A stretch of 64,000 bases of DNA, from NCBI GenBank assembly GCA_029783825.1, contig JAREIK010012050.1:62001-126000 (forward strand), given 5' to 3'. Of the stretch, positions 34,441-47,940 are shown piece by piece. The notes below the pieces were generated by a model. That model saw only the letters and a program-made list of their open reading frames with translations, searched no databases and was not told where the DNA came from. The stretch comes from Sapria himalayana. Taxonomy: Eukaryota; Streptophyta; Magnoliopsida; Malpighiales; Rafflesiaceae. Within the stretch, counting starts at the first letter, position 1. Every line of letters begins with the position of its first letter. Made by a program: the position numbers and the translations under genes.

Positions 34441-36900
34441 AAATTAAAAATTATTATCCAGTAATATAATTTACTTTATTTTGAATCAATTTGGGTTTTG
34501 TAAATATTTTTTAATTATAATCAATCTTTTTATTTATAGTTTATTAATTTAAAATTTGATCATTATTATATTATCTATCAATAAAATTGTTTATATTGAA
34601 TTTATATGATATATAATTATTAATATTATTATAACTAAATATTATATTCACATTTCAAAAAATTCTAAATATTATTATATTTTCAAAAGTTATAACCTAT
34701 AAAAATGAGAAAAAATTTCAAATTTTTTTTGTTATTTTTTTGTTTAAATAAAACCAATAAACAAATAAATGCCTAAAAACATAAATTACTAAACTCCTAA
34801 ATGACAAAACCATTAAATACTTAAACTATTAAACTGGTGTAGATTAAAACAAAATATATATCCCTAAAAAAAGAGGCAAAATTTTAAAAACAAAAATTGA
34901 TTAATTAGTAATATATTTTATTTTTATTTTGAATCATTTTAGATTTTACAATTATATTTTAATTTATATCATTCTTATTAATAATAGTTTATTAATTTTT
35001 TATATATCATTATTATAATATCTATTAATAAAATTATTTATATTGAGTTTACATTATAAATAATTATTAAAATTATTATTACTGAATATTATATTCACAT
35101 TTAAAAAAAATTAAAAATTATGATAATTTCAAAGGTTATAACCTTCAAAAATTAAAAAAAAAATCAAAAAATTAAATATTTTATTTATTTATTATTTAAA
35201 TAAAAACTATAAATCACTAAAGGCCTGAACACTTAAATCACTAAGCCCCAAAACACCGAAATACTTAAACTATTAAACTATAATATTCTGAATAAAAAAT
35301 AATAAATCTTTATTTTATTTGTATTCATTATAATTTTAAATATTCATTTTAATTATTTATTAGTTTATTTTTATAGAATTATAAATTAAAAATTAATTAT
35401 GAATAAGACAAATATAATTTAAATAATTTACTTTTAACTACAAAAAATATAAACTTATAAAAAGAAGCAAAACATCAACGAAAGTATTATTTTTTTTATA
35501 TTTTACTTTGATTTTGAATAAATTTACGTTTTGCAAATATATTTAATATAATATCTATCTTATTAATAATAGTTTATTAATTTATTTTTTGTTCATTAAT
35601 ATAATATATTTCAATAAATTTATTTATATTGAATTTACAGGATATATAATTATTAAAATTATAATAACTAAATATAGTATTCACATATAAAAAAATTTAA
35701 AAATTGTTATATTTTCAAAGTTTTTAACCTTAAAAATGAGAAAAAATAACAAAAATAAAATTTTTGTTATATCATTGTTTAAATAAAACTTATAAACCAT
35801 TAAATACCTAGATACATAAATATCTAAACTGCTAAACCCCGAAGCCCCTAAATAGTTAAAATTTTTAAACTCGTAAACCTTAAATATAATTTAAATAATT
35901 TATAGAAATATTAATTACAAAATAAATTATGAGTGATACAAATATAATTTAAATAATATATTTTTCATCAAAAGAACATATAAGCTTATAAATGATGCAA
36001 AAACTAAAAAAAAATTATTATTTAGTAATAAATTGTACTTTTATTTTAAATTACTTTAGGTTTTTTAATTATATTTTAATTTATATCTATCATATTAATA
36101 ATAGTTTATTAATTTATTTTTTGATAATTGATATACTATTTATCAATAAAATTGATTATATTTAGTTTATATTATATTTAGTTATAATATTTATTATTAC
36201 TAAATATTGTATTCACATTTTTAAAAATATTTTAAAATTATTATATTTTCAAATGTTATAACCTTTGAAAATTTCAAAAAATTTCAAAAATAAATTTTTT
36301 GTTATTTCATTGTTTAAATAAAACCTATAAACCATTAAATTCCTAATTACTTAAATGAATAACTTCTAAATCTCGAAAACCCTAAATAGATAATTTTTTT
36401 AAACATGTATATCTTAAATAATAAATATAAATCTCATTTTTATTTTTTTCATTATAATTTTAAATATTCATTTTAATTATTTTTTTGTTTATTTTTATAT
36501 AAATATTAAATACAAAATAAATCATAAGTTATACAAATATAATTTATATAAATTATGTTTCAACAAAAAAATATAGATATACTTAATAAAAGAAGAAATA
36601 AATTAAAAACAAAAAAAATATTATATAGTAATATATTTTGCTTTGTTTCTGAATCATTTTAGGTTTTGTAATTATATTTTAATTGATATCTAACTTATTA
36701 ATAATAGATTATTAATTTATTTTTTTGATCATTATTATAATATTTATCAATAAAAATGTTTATATTTAATTTATATGATATATAAATTTAATAATTATTA
36801 TAACTATATATTGTATTCACTTTTGAAAAAAGTTTTAAAATTTTTATATTTTCAATGATAATAACCTTTGAACATGTGAAAAAAAAAATCAATTTTTTTT
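34346..36900 (+). repeat. Plus block 2 start: body, then Z, M, U, V
   Basis: The boxes are Z (34,750), M (35,205), U (35,790) and V (36,325). The Z-to-M spacing is short because material was lost at about 34,845, where GGTGTAGATTAAAACAAAAT spans the joint. M-U-V order matches 11,470-12,660 and 49,860-51,060. No gene is present. Confidence 0.8.
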
Positions 36901-38205
36901 GTTATTTCATTGTTTAAATAAAACCTATAAATCACTAAATGCCTAAACACTTAAATCACTAAACTACAAAAAGCCGATACCCATATATAGATAATCCTTT
37001 AAACTGGTATACCCAAAATAATAATTAATAAATCTCATTTTTATTTGTTTTCATTATAATTTAAAAAATTCATTTTGAATGTTAAGTTTTTTATTAATAT
37101 ATATATATTAATTATAAAAAAATTGAGTTAAAAATATAATTTATAAAAATTACTTTTCATCAAAAAATAGATAAGCTTATAAAAAGAATAAAAATTTAAA
37201 AACAAATAATTATTATTAAGTAATATATTTTGCTTTGCTTTTGAATCATTTTAGGTTTTGATATTATATTTTAAGTAATATCAATCTTATTCATAATAGA
37301 TTTTTAATTTATTTTTTGATAATTATTAGAATATCTATCAATAAAATAGTTTATATCGAATTTATATGATATATAATTATTATGATTATTATAAATAAAT
37401 ATTATTTTCACTTTTGAAAAGAATATAAAAATTATTATATATTCAAAGGTTTTAATCTTAAAAAAATGAGAAAGAATACAAAAAATAAATTTTTTGTTAT
37501 TTCTTTTTTAAATAAAACATATAGACCACAAAACTTTACTTACTTAAATCAGTAGCTCATAAAACCCGAAACCCCTAAATACATATACCTTATAACAACT
37601 GTATACTACTTAATAAATAATAAATCTCATTTTTATTTCTATTTATTATAATTTTAAATATTCATTTTAATTATTTATATTTTAATTTTTAGAAAAATTA
37701 TTTACAAAATACATTTCGAGTGAGATAGATATTATTTAAATAATTTATTTTTAATCATAAAAAAATAAAAGCTGATAAAAAGATGGAAAATTTTTAAAAT
37801 TAAATATTATTATTTAGTAATATATTTTTATTTGATTTTGAAACATTTTATGTTATATAAATATATTTTAATTAATATTTATATTATTAATAATAGTTTA
37901 TTAATTTAATTTTTGATCATTCTTATAATATCTATCATTAAAATTATTTATATTGAATTTATATGATATATAATTAATAAGATTAATATAATTATACATG
38001 GTATTCACATTTCAAAAGATTTCAAAAATTATTTTATTTTAAAAGTTTAAAACCTTTGAAAATCAAAAAAAATCAAAAAAAAAAATTTTTATTTTTATTA
38101 TATAAATAAAACCTATATTCCACTGAATGCCTAAAAACATAAATTGCTAAACTCCGAAACAAGAAAACCCCTAAATAATCAATCCATTAAACCTATATAC
38201 CATAT
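36901..38205 (+). repeat. Monomers P-Q-X leading into LTR fragment B
   Basis: The boxes are P (36,925), Q (37,520) and an X-like unit (38,110). They parallel 4,177-5,480 closely, including the ACTACAAAA start of the altered P box. Both runs end in an LTR-like insert a few bases after the box. Confidence 0.85.
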
Positions 38206-38700
38206 ACACAAACACAGAAACAACATAAAACAAGCAATATATATCACAATTCAGCAACTATTCATGATAGAATCAAAAAATGAGAAATAAACACCGAAAA
38301 TAATGTGGTTTGCTAGTCGCTCAGTACGACTAGCTAAATCCACCAGAAAATGCTTATGCATTACAGATTAAAGCAACAGAAATGTCTTACAGTATGTAGC
38401 ACACAGAATAGTCACGATAAATCACACAGACAGAAGAGAGAGAGATCATGAACAGTTCCACGGGTCCAAAAAAAGCCACCCAAAAATAAAATTACAAAAC
38501 TTTTTATAATAAAATTTCTCTCGGTTCATTTAACCGGAGCGGTTCGGATCATAAGACGGGTCATGCACTACTCCAATTTCGGCCCACTGTCCGGTCACTA
38601 AGACCTCCATTATTGTACTACTGCTGTATCCCCGGCCTCTTAATATTTCATTTCCTGCACTTACATGAAAATTTTTAAAATAAAATATTTGGTTATATAA
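38206..38700 (+). mobile_element. LTR-like fragment B (probable Ty1-copia LTR, degraded)
   Basis: Positions 38,209-38,520 match LTR fragment A. Fragment B lacks about 45 bp of the TGTTGGG start. It extends about 150-170 bp further, through a GC-rich stretch (38,521-38,650) with CGG-rich motifs, to a possible end at CACTTACA (about 38,665). The 38,666-38,725 stretch is not recognisable satellite. No coding domains or primer-binding site were seen. The 60-codon minus-strand frame here shows no known motif. Confidence 0.55.
38312..38334 (+). other. Stem-loop in LTR fragment B
   Basis: The arms GCTAGTCG and CGACTAGC with a 7-nt loop are identical to fragment A. The motif before it reads ATGTGGTTTG where fragment A has ACGTGGTTCG, which is two CpG-to-TpG changes. 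Confidence 0.8.
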
Positions 38701-40660
38701 ACAGATTATCAAAAAATAAATTACATATACAGCAATAATAAATTTTAAATCTCCTTTTAATTTTTATTCATTATAATTTTAAATATTCATTTTTAATATT
38801 TATTAGTTTATTTTTTATGTGAATATTAATTATAAAATAAATAATTAGTCAGAAAAATATAATATTAAAAATTTTCTTTTAAAAAAAAAATAATATTGTA
38901 AAAAGAAGTAAAAATTTAAAAATAAAAAATTATTATTTAGTAATAAATTTTACTTTGATTTTGAATCATTTTAGGTTTTGTAAATATATTTTTATTTATA
39001 TCTTTCATATTAATAATAGTTTATTAATTTATTTTTTGATAATTGATATCATATCTATCAATAAAATTATTTACAATCAGTTTATATTATATATAAGCAT
39101 AATGATTAATATTAGAAAATATTTTATTCACATTTTAAAAAAATTTTAAAATTATTATATTTTCAAATGTTATAACCTTTGAAAATGTGAAAAAATAATA
39201 AAAATAATTTCTTTGTTATTTCATTGTTTAAATAAATCCTATAAACCACTAAATGCCTAAATACTTAAATCAATAACTCTTAAATCTCAAAAACCCTAAA
39301 TAGATAATCATTTTAAATTAGTAAACACTAAATAATAAATAATAAATAATAAATAATAAATCTCAATATTATTTTTTCCATTATAATTTAAAATAATCAT
39401 TTTAATTATTTATTATTTTATTTTTATATAATTATTAATTACAAAATAAATTGAGTTAGACTAATATAATTTATATAATTATTTTTCATCTAAAAAATTT
39501 AGATAAACTTTTACAAAGAAAAAAAATTAATAACAAAAAATTATTATATAGTAATATATTTTGCTTTGTTTCTGAATCATTTTAGGTTTTGTAATTATAT
39601 TTAAATTGATATCTATCTTATTAATAATAGATTATTAATTTATTCTTTGATCATTATTAGAATATTTATCAATAAAAATAATTATATTGAATTTATATGA
39701 TATATAAATATAATGATTATTATAACTAAATATTATATTCACTTTTGAAAAAAATTTAAAAATTATTATATTTTGAAAGGTTATAACCTTTGAAAATATC
39801 AAGAAATAAAAAAATAATTTTTTTTGTTATTTTTTAAATAACACCTATAAACCACTAAATGCATACACAGTTAAATCAGTAAACTCCTAAACCCCGTAAT
39901 GCCAAAATACATAAACCATTAAACCGCTATATACTACTTAATAATTAATAAATCTAATTTTTAATTCTATTTATTAAAATTTTAAATATTCATTTTAATT
40001 ATTTATTAGTTTATTTTTATAGAAATATTTATTACTAAATAAATTATGAGTGTGACAAATATAATTTAAAAAAAATATATGCTTATAAAAGAAGTAAAAA
40101 TTTAAAAATTAAAAATTGTAATCCATAAGTATATTTTACTATAATTTTGAATCAATTTGGGTTTTGTAATTATTTTTTAATTAATATCTAGCTTAATATT
40201 AATAGTTTATAAATTTAATTTTTAAAATTATTATAATATATATCAATAAAATTGTTTATTGAATTTATATGATATATAATTATTAATAATATTATAACTA
40301 AGTATTGTATTTATATTTCAAAAAATTTTAAATATTATTATATTTTCAAACGTTATAACCTATGAAAATGAGAAAAAATTATATCAATTTTTTTTTGATA
40401 TTTTATTTTTTTAATTAAAACGTATAAACCACTAAAAGCCTAAAAACATAAATCGCTAAAATCCTAAATGAAAAAACAATTAAATACATAAACCATTAAA
40501 CTGGTATAAAGTAATAATAAATCATAAATCTAATTTTAAATTTTATTCAGTATAATTTCAAATTTTTATTTTAATTATTTATCAGTTTATTTTTGTAGAA
40601 ATATTAATTACAAAATAAATTATTAGTGAGATAGATGTAATTTAAATTTAAAAAGTATCC
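38701..40660 (+). repeat. Satellite remainder, then Y, N, Z and t
   Basis: Satellite resumes near 38,725 (AATAATAAATTTTAAATCTC). The boxes are Y (39,238), N (39,845), Z (40,430) and t (40,650, with the altered AAAAGTATCCC). A body shortening occurs near 40,070. No gene is present. Confidence 0.78.
39331..39360 (+). repeat. (AATAAAT)n microsatellite, 30 bp
   Basis: This is about four copies of the 7-mer AATAAAT, expanded from the two or so normally found between the GGTATACC end of the box and AAATCTC. The 7-bp step equals the plant telomere repeat length, though the sequence is only distantly similar. Confidence 0.9.
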
Positions 40661-42192
40661 CTAAATAATAAATAATAAATATCATTTTTGTTCATTATAA
40701 TTTTAAATATTCATTTTAATTATTTATTTGTTTATTTATATATAAATATTAATTACAAAATAAATTGAGCTAGGCAAAAATAATTTATATAAATTATTTT
40801 TTATCAAAAAATTATAGATAATCTTTTTAAAAGAAAAAAAATGTTCAAAACAAAAAATAATTATATAGTAATATATTTTGCTTTGATTGTGAATCATTAT
40901 TGGTTTTGTATTTATATTTTAATTGATATCTATCTTTTTAATAATAGATTATTACTTTATTTTTTGATCATTATTAGAATATTTATCAATAAAATTTCTT
41001 ATATTGAATTTACATGATATATAATTATAAAGATTATTATAACTAAATATTATATTTACATTTGAAAATAATTTAAAAATTATTATATTTTTAAAGGTTT
41101 TCATCTTTGAAAATAAGATAATCACAAAAATACATTTTTTTGTTATTTTATTGTTTATATAAAACCTATAAACTACTAAATGACTAAACGCTTAAATCAA
41201 TAAACTCCTAAACCCCAAAACCCTTAAATACTTAAACATTTAAACCATCTTTAAAGGTTTATGTATTTATAAATAATATATAAATATCTATCAATAAATA
41301 ATAGTTTTTTAAATTATTTTTTGATCATTATTATATTTATATTTATATTTATATTTAGTTTATTAATATCTATTAATAAAATTGTGTATTTTTAATTTAC
41401 ATGATATATAATTATTAAGTTTATTATAACTAAATATTGTATTCACATTTGAAAAAAATTTAAAAATTATTATATTTATAAAGGTTATACACTTCAAAAT
41501 TGATAAAAAATTTGAAAAAATATTTTTTTGTTATTTCATTATTTAAATAAAACATATAAACTACTAAATGCCTAAACACTTAAATCACTAAACTCCAAAA
41601 CTTTTAAAAACTTAAACCATTAAACTGGTATACCCTAAATAATTAATCAGAAATCTAATTTGTATTTGTATTCATTATAATTTCAATATTCATTTTAATT
41701 ATTTATTAGTTTATTTTTATAGAAATATTAATTGCAAATAAAATTAAGAATACGATAGATATAATTTAAATAATTTATCTTCATCGAAAAAATTTATAAG
41801 ATTATAAAAAGAATCAAAAATTTAAAAATAAAAAATTATTATTTAGTAATATATTTTACTTTGATTTTAAATCGTTTTATGTTTAGCAAATATATTTTAA
41901 TTAATATCTATCTTATTAATAATAGTTTATTAATCTATTTTATGATCATTTTTATAATATCGATCAATAAAATTATTTATATTGAATTTACATGATATTT
42001 AATTATTATGATTATTATAATTAAATATTGTTTTAACATTGGAAAAATAATTAAAAATTATAATATTTTCAATGGTTATAACCTTGAAAATGAGAAAAAA
42101 TCATAAAAATAATTTTTTTGTTCTTTAATTATTTAAATAACACCTATAAACCACAAAATACCTAAATACTTAAATTACTAAACTCCTAAACC
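40661..42192 (+). repeat. Higher-order module E1-E2-E3 leading into element copy 2
   Basis: The boxes are E1 (41,165), E2 (41,550) and E3 (42,145), with the same short E1-E2 spacing and micro-inversion (41,225-41,269) as at 24,895-25,925. An ATATTT microsatellite-like run lies near 41,335-41,360. The E3 box is cut by the element after CTCCTAAACC. Confidence 0.85.
41553..41640 (+). repeat. Clear example of the 8-bp-periodic NNNCTAAA box
   Basis: The box divides without a slip into 11 units of 8 bp: CATATAAA, CTACTAAA, TGCCTAAA, CACTTAAA, TCACTAAA, CTCCAAAA, CTTTTAAA, AACTTAAA, CCATTAAA, CTGGTATA, CCCTAAAT. The phase is conserved in most boxes of the window. The unit resembles an 8-bp form of the CCCTAAA telomere repeat. 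Confidence 0.9.
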
Positions 42193-43447
42193 ATGATACT
42201 GCTGCACCACACACACATGGTGATGGACCATAGTACACATGTGCACATATTATTGTCTATTTTAGTGTAGCATTTAGGGGGGCCAGCAAGTCCTGGAAGT
42301 TGCCAAAAGTATGGGCCACCAGCTTGTAGAGGGCCCTAGTAGCAAGCTGGGATGATAACATTTAGAAAACTGATGAGACCGAGCAAAGTGTTCGAGAGTA
42401 AACCCAGGAGTAGCTAGGTGTGGGTCCCACAAGCCATATCAGGTAGCATAGAGGGCCACACAACAGTCGCCCTACAAGAGTAGCGGGTAATCCATGATTA
42501 ATTGGAGAGCCGGAAAAATCCGAAGCATCACCAAGCTGGGCTAGTAAGCAATGGAGTCTAGACCAGCCACACGGGTGCGAAAGATTCAAACTTGTAGTTT
42601 ATATTTGTAGTCTTATTTGTATTTTGGACTTTGTATGCACCATGTACTTGTAGAGATGAATCATGACGTACTCACACACACAATCTTGTATGTTCTCTAT
42701 GTAGCATGCAATGAGGGAAACTAGACCCATGAGTATCTCTAAGTGGGGCCTACTAATGCAATTTGTAAATACACATTAGGCAATGCTACACTTCTGGGAG
42801 TAGAAGACCCATCTTTATAGCATTTATTAATTTTACTTGTATTCTAGCTTGGTTGTAGGCATAGATAATTAGACTATGAGATGGACCTCATCACACATGC
42901 ACACCGATGCAGGCATATTTTTTGATATTTTGTCGGTGCAACATACAGTCACTTCTTGAAGCTCGAGGAGGAAGCATTCTAACACAAGAGATACACTTTT
43001 GAGGATCATTGGAGCAAAAGAATGTGGAATTCAAAGGTGAGAATGAATTGACAAAGTGCCGTAGATATGGACTTGTAGATTTATGGGTATTCAATTTTAC
43101 ATGTATTCCATTGCATAGCAATGACATAGGCAAACGCTTGATGCTCCTTGTCACTCACAAGCACAATCTTATATTTGCATAGTTTTAATATGGTGCATAA
43201 GGCAGGTTCCTCCAAAAGTCATGGACAAATCCGAATGGAAAGGTCGTAGTGTGCATAATGACTCAATGGCTACTCTAAAGTCTAGGAATACCAGGTAATT
43301 TTAGTTTTATTCATACTCTTGGAATTATTAGGCATTATGTTTTTTTATTTATTTTATGCATAGAATCATTAAGGTGAATAGGATTTGGTGGGCTGGCCTA
43401 AATTAGTCAGCCTTTTCGTCACTTGTAAGTTGTGGGCCTAAATGATA

Positions 43448-43485
43448 AATAAAGTGTGTATTTTCAAAAAAAAACAAAAAAAAAA
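43448..43485 (+). promoter_or_regulatory. Poly(A) signal and A-rich tail, element copy 2
   Basis: AATAAA lies at 43,448-43,453, followed after about 12 bp by an A-rich run with one C. The arrangement is as in copy 1. Confidence 0.65.
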
Positions 43486-43486
43486 C

Positions 43487-43565
43487 CACAAACCCTAAAC
43501 TTTAGATCCTAATCCTTAAACCATAAACTATAACCCTAATTCATAAACCCTAATTCTTAAATCTC
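43487..43565 (+). repeat. Degenerate telomere-like tract, copy 2
   Basis: Units of 7 bp such as AAACCCT, AATCCTT and AAACCAT run directly after the A-rich tail. The tract is slightly shorter than in copy 1. Confidence 0.8.
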
Positions 43566-43675
43566 ATGTTTTGCACTTTTATAATCTAATGAATAAGTGT
43601 TAAATTTAAATTGAAATTCACAACTTTTAGGAATGTCACAGATTTATTTTTTTGTATATGTAACACAAAGTCATA

Positions 43676-44033
43676 ACTCAAGGGGTGAGTTATGGATTCA
43701 GTCTCTTTCTTGCTTTAGATTATTGTAGCATTAGCAATGTTCATGATTGTATATTTTGTCTCTAGAACACAAAATCATATCGATGAGAATATTCCATAAC
43801 TTGTGTCTCTCTGTTGAACATATTGTTATGGCACTAAGAATGATCATGAATACATATTTAATCACAATAATACTGGGTCACAGTATTGGATATGACCATA
43901 GCTTGTGCATTTTATCTTTATATTGCAAAGTCATTGCACTAGGAATGATTGTAACTTTGGATTTTACTCAAGAGCAAAAGTCATGACCCTAGAAATAGTT
44001 AAAGCTCGAGTACTACTCTTTATAACTTTCTAT
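43676..44033 (+). other. Tract almost identical to element copy 1 (27,409-27,766)
   Basis: Over 358 aligned bases without indels I see one difference (A at 27,708, C at 43,975). Just outside, differences are frequent: three in the 36 bp up to the left edge, and several in the first 60 bp to the right. It contains the ~103-bp repeats and a 79-codon frame starting with TTG, which copy 3 interrupts. A gene-conversion tract is the simplest reading. Confidence 0.85.
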
Positions 44034-44677
44034 ATCTAAATTTCTTGGGATTTGAAATATCATTATGGCTTTTTCCTTTGATTTATGACCTCAAGTGTCA
44101 ATATGCAAGACTAATAATTTGAGCAATGATTAAAACCTTTTATACATTTGAATATGATTCATTTACACCTTTTTGGGTATTGTGAGCTTTTATACATAAC
44201 TCATTTAATATAAAAAGAAAGAAATAATACTTTTCATATCAATGAGAATATAAAAAAAGGCTTATGCATGCCAATAAAATAAATTTTTTGATTCTTGATT
44301 GAAAGAGAGCCCATACTTCTTGCCCTGCTCAAACTGCCCAGGGGCTAGTTTGTTCTAATAGGCTACAAGGTGGTTATTTTTTTAGAGGTGAACTATGTTT
44401 TAAAAAAATTTCTTTGAGTATGTGCATTAGAGATATTTTAGAAGAAATTACAATAATCAATATAAATACATCCTCAACAACTAGCTATTTCAACACATAG
44501 GGGCTCACTTTGGTTTATTCTGTTAGCGTACATGAGTCAAATTACCTTTAATAGCCCAGAGATTCAACATCAAATATGATGAGACATAATAGAGATTATG
44601 TAAAAGATTCTATTATTTTGGTTAGAGCTTTAGTAATCATTCTAGAGTTGAGAGAGGAACAAAATAAATTATTTTAA

Positions 44678-47600
44678 TTATTCAGTAAAATTTTAATTTT
44701 TATTTTAATTATTTATCAGTTTATTTTTATAGAAATATTAATTACATAATAAATAATTAGTGAGACAGATCTAATTTAAATTAAACCGGTATATCCTAAA
44801 TAATAAAGAATAAATCTCATTTTTTTTTCATTTTAATTTTAAATATTCAAATTTAATTATTTATTTGTTTATTTTTATATAAATATTAATTACAAAATAA
44901 ATTATGAGTTACACAAGATAATTTATATAAATTATTTTTAATCAAAATAATATAGATAAACTTTTTAAAAGAAGAAAAAATTTCAAAACAAAAAATTATT
45001 ATTTAGTAATATATTTTGCTTTGCTTTTGAATCATTTTAGGTTTTGTAATTATATTATAATTGATATCTATCTTATTAATAATAGATTATTAATTTATTT
45101 TTTGATTATTATTAGAATATTTATCAATAAAATAGTTTATATTGAATTTATATGATATATAAATATAATGATTATTATAACTAAATATTGAATTCACTTT
45201 TGAAAAAATTTAAAAATTATTATATTTTCAAAGGTTATAACCTTAAAAAATGAGAAAAAATAATAAAAATAATATTTTTGTTATTTCATTTTAAAAATAA
45301 AACCTATAGATCATTAATTGCTTACTTACTTAAATCAGTAAGCTCATAAACCCCGAAACCCCTAAATACATAAACCTTTTAACAGCATTATACTACTTAA
45401 TAAATAATAAATCTCATTTTTATTTCTATTTATTATAATTTTAAATATTAATTATAATTATTTATAGTTTAATTTTTTGATAAATTAATTACAAAATAAA
45501 TTTTGAGTGAGACAGATATTATTTAAATAATTTATTTTAATAAAAAAAATATAAGCTAATAAAAAGAAGGAAAATTAAAAAAATTAAATATTATTATTGA
45601 GTAATATATTTTGATTTAATTTTGAATCATTTTGTGTTATTTAAATATATTTTAATTAATATTTATATTATTAAAATAGTTTATTAATTTAATTTTTTAA
45701 TATTATTATAATATCTATCATTAAAATTATTTATATTTAATTTATATGATATATAATTAGTAAGATTAATATAATTATAAATGGTATTCACATTTCAAAA
45801 ATTTTAAAAATTATTTTATTTTCAAAGGTTATAACCTTTGAAAATCCAAAAAAATCAAAAATAGAATTTTAAATTTTTATTATATAAATAAAACCTATCA
45901 ACCACAAAATCCCTAAAAACATAAATTGCTAAACTTCTAAACGACAAAACTCCTAAATAATTAGACAATTAAATCGGTATACCAAATATAATAAATCATA
46001 AATCTCATTTTAATTTGTATTCATTATAATTTTAAATATTCATTTTAATTATTTATTAGTATATTGTTTATAGAAATATTAATCACAAAATAAATAATGA
46101 GTGAGACAAATATAATTTTAATAATTTATTTTTAATCAAAAAAAATAAGCTTATATAAAGAAGTAAAAATTTAAAAATAAAAAGTTATTATTTAGTAATA
46201 TATTTTACTTAGATTTTGAATCATTATATATAGGTTTTGCAATTATATTTTAATTGCGATCAATCTTATTAATAATAGTTTATTAATTTAATATTTGATA
46301 ATTTTTATAATATCGAAAAATAATAATACTTATATTCAATTAAAATGTCTTATAATTATTAAATTATTATAACTAAATATTATATTTACATTTGAAAAAA
46401 ATTTAAAAATTATTATATTTTCAAAGGTTATAACCTTCAAAAATGATAAAAAATCACAAAAATAATTTTTTATTATTTTATTATTTAAATAAAACTTATA
46501 AGCCACTAAATGACTAAACATTTAAATCTCTAGACTCCTCAACCACAAAACCCCCTAAATACTTAAACCATTAAGCCTATATGACCTAAATAATAAATAA
46601 TAAATCTCATTTTTATTTGTATTCATTATAATTTTGAATATTCATTTTAATTATTTTTTAGTTTATTTTTATAGAAATATTAATTACAAATTAAATATTG
46701 AGTGAGACATATATAATTTAAATAAATTATTTTTTATGAAAAAAAAATAAGCTTACAAAAATATACAAAATTTCAAAAATTTAAAATTTTATTTAGTAAT
46801 TTAATTTACTTTGATTTTGAATTATTTTGGGTTCTGCAAATATATTTTAATTAATATCTATCTTATTAATAATAGTTTATTAATATATTTTTTGATCATT
46901 ATTATAATATATATTAATACATTTTTTATTGAATCTACGACAAATATAATTATTAAGATTATTATAACTAAGTATTGTATTCATATTTTAGAACTATTAA
47001 AAAAATATTGTATTTTTAAATGTTATAATTTGTGAAAATCACGAAAATTCATAAATTTTTTTTTTTGCTATTTCATTGATTAAATAAAACCTATAAACAC
47101 GAAAATGTGTAAACATATAAATCAATAAACTCCTTAACCCCAAAACCACAAAAAACATAAACAATTAAATAGTTATACCCTAAATAATAAATAATAAATC
47201 TCATTTTTATTATTAATCATTATAATTATAATTATACATTTTTATTATTTATTAGTTTAATTTTATAGAAATATAAATTAAAATATAAATTATTAGTGAG
47301 ACAAATATAATTTAAATAATTTATTTTTCATAAAAAAATATATAGGCTTATAAATGGAGACAAAAATTTAAAAATATAAAATTAATATATAGTAAAATAT
47401 TTCAATTTGATTTTGAGTCATTTTAGGTTTTGCAAATATATTTTAAACAATATTTATCTTATTAATTATTGGTTATTACTTTTTTATGATCATTATTATA
47501 ATAAATATCAATAAAATAATTTAAATTGAATTTATATTATATATAATTATTATGATTATAATAACTTCATATTATATTCACTTTTCAAAAAAAAATTAAA

Positions 47601-47940
47601 AATTATTATATTTTCAAAGGTTATAACCTTCAAAAATGAGAAAAAATAACAAAAATAAATTTTTTGTTATTTAATTTTTTATATAAAACCTATAAACCAC
47701 TAAATGATGAAATACTAAAATGACTAAAATCCTAAACCCTGAAGCCCATAAATACTAAAAATATTAAATTAGTATAGTCTAAATAATAATTAATAAATCT
47801 CAGTTTTATTAGTATTCATTATAATTTTAAATATTCATTTTAATTATTTATCAGTTTATTTTTATAGAAATTTTAATTACAAAATAAATTATTAGTGTGA
47901 TTGATATAATTTAAATTAAATTACTATCCGCTAAATAATA
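44678..47940 (+). repeat. Satellite monomers t, Q, X, A1, A2, A3, t
   Basis: After the element, Z-type sequence leads to t (44,780), then Q (45,300), X (45,890), A1 (46,490), A2 (47,085), A3 (47,690) and a t-like joint (47,910). The Q hairpin GCTTACT/AGTAAGC is at 45,320-45,343. P is missing between t and Q, as also in the minus block at 58,740-59,330. No gene is present. Confidence 0.8.

Larger units (their letters stand above)
42193..44677 (+). mobile_element. 2.4-kb array-embedded element, copy 2
   Basis: It has the same ends, halves and order as copy 1, about 16.26 kb away. Length is about 2,485 bp. The left half is diverged from copy 1 by roughly one base in ten by eye, with several CpG-to-TpG changes near the left end. 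The right half is a mosaic: 43,676-44,033 is almost identical to copy 1, and from about 43,994 to 44,254 it is almost identical to copy 3. It has no intact gene. Confidence 0.75.

Noticed and set aside
38530..38712. 60-codon minus-strand frame in LTR fragment B.
   Set aside because: It lies in a GC-richer LTR-like piece, has no known motif, and runs on into AT-rich sequence of uncertain origin.
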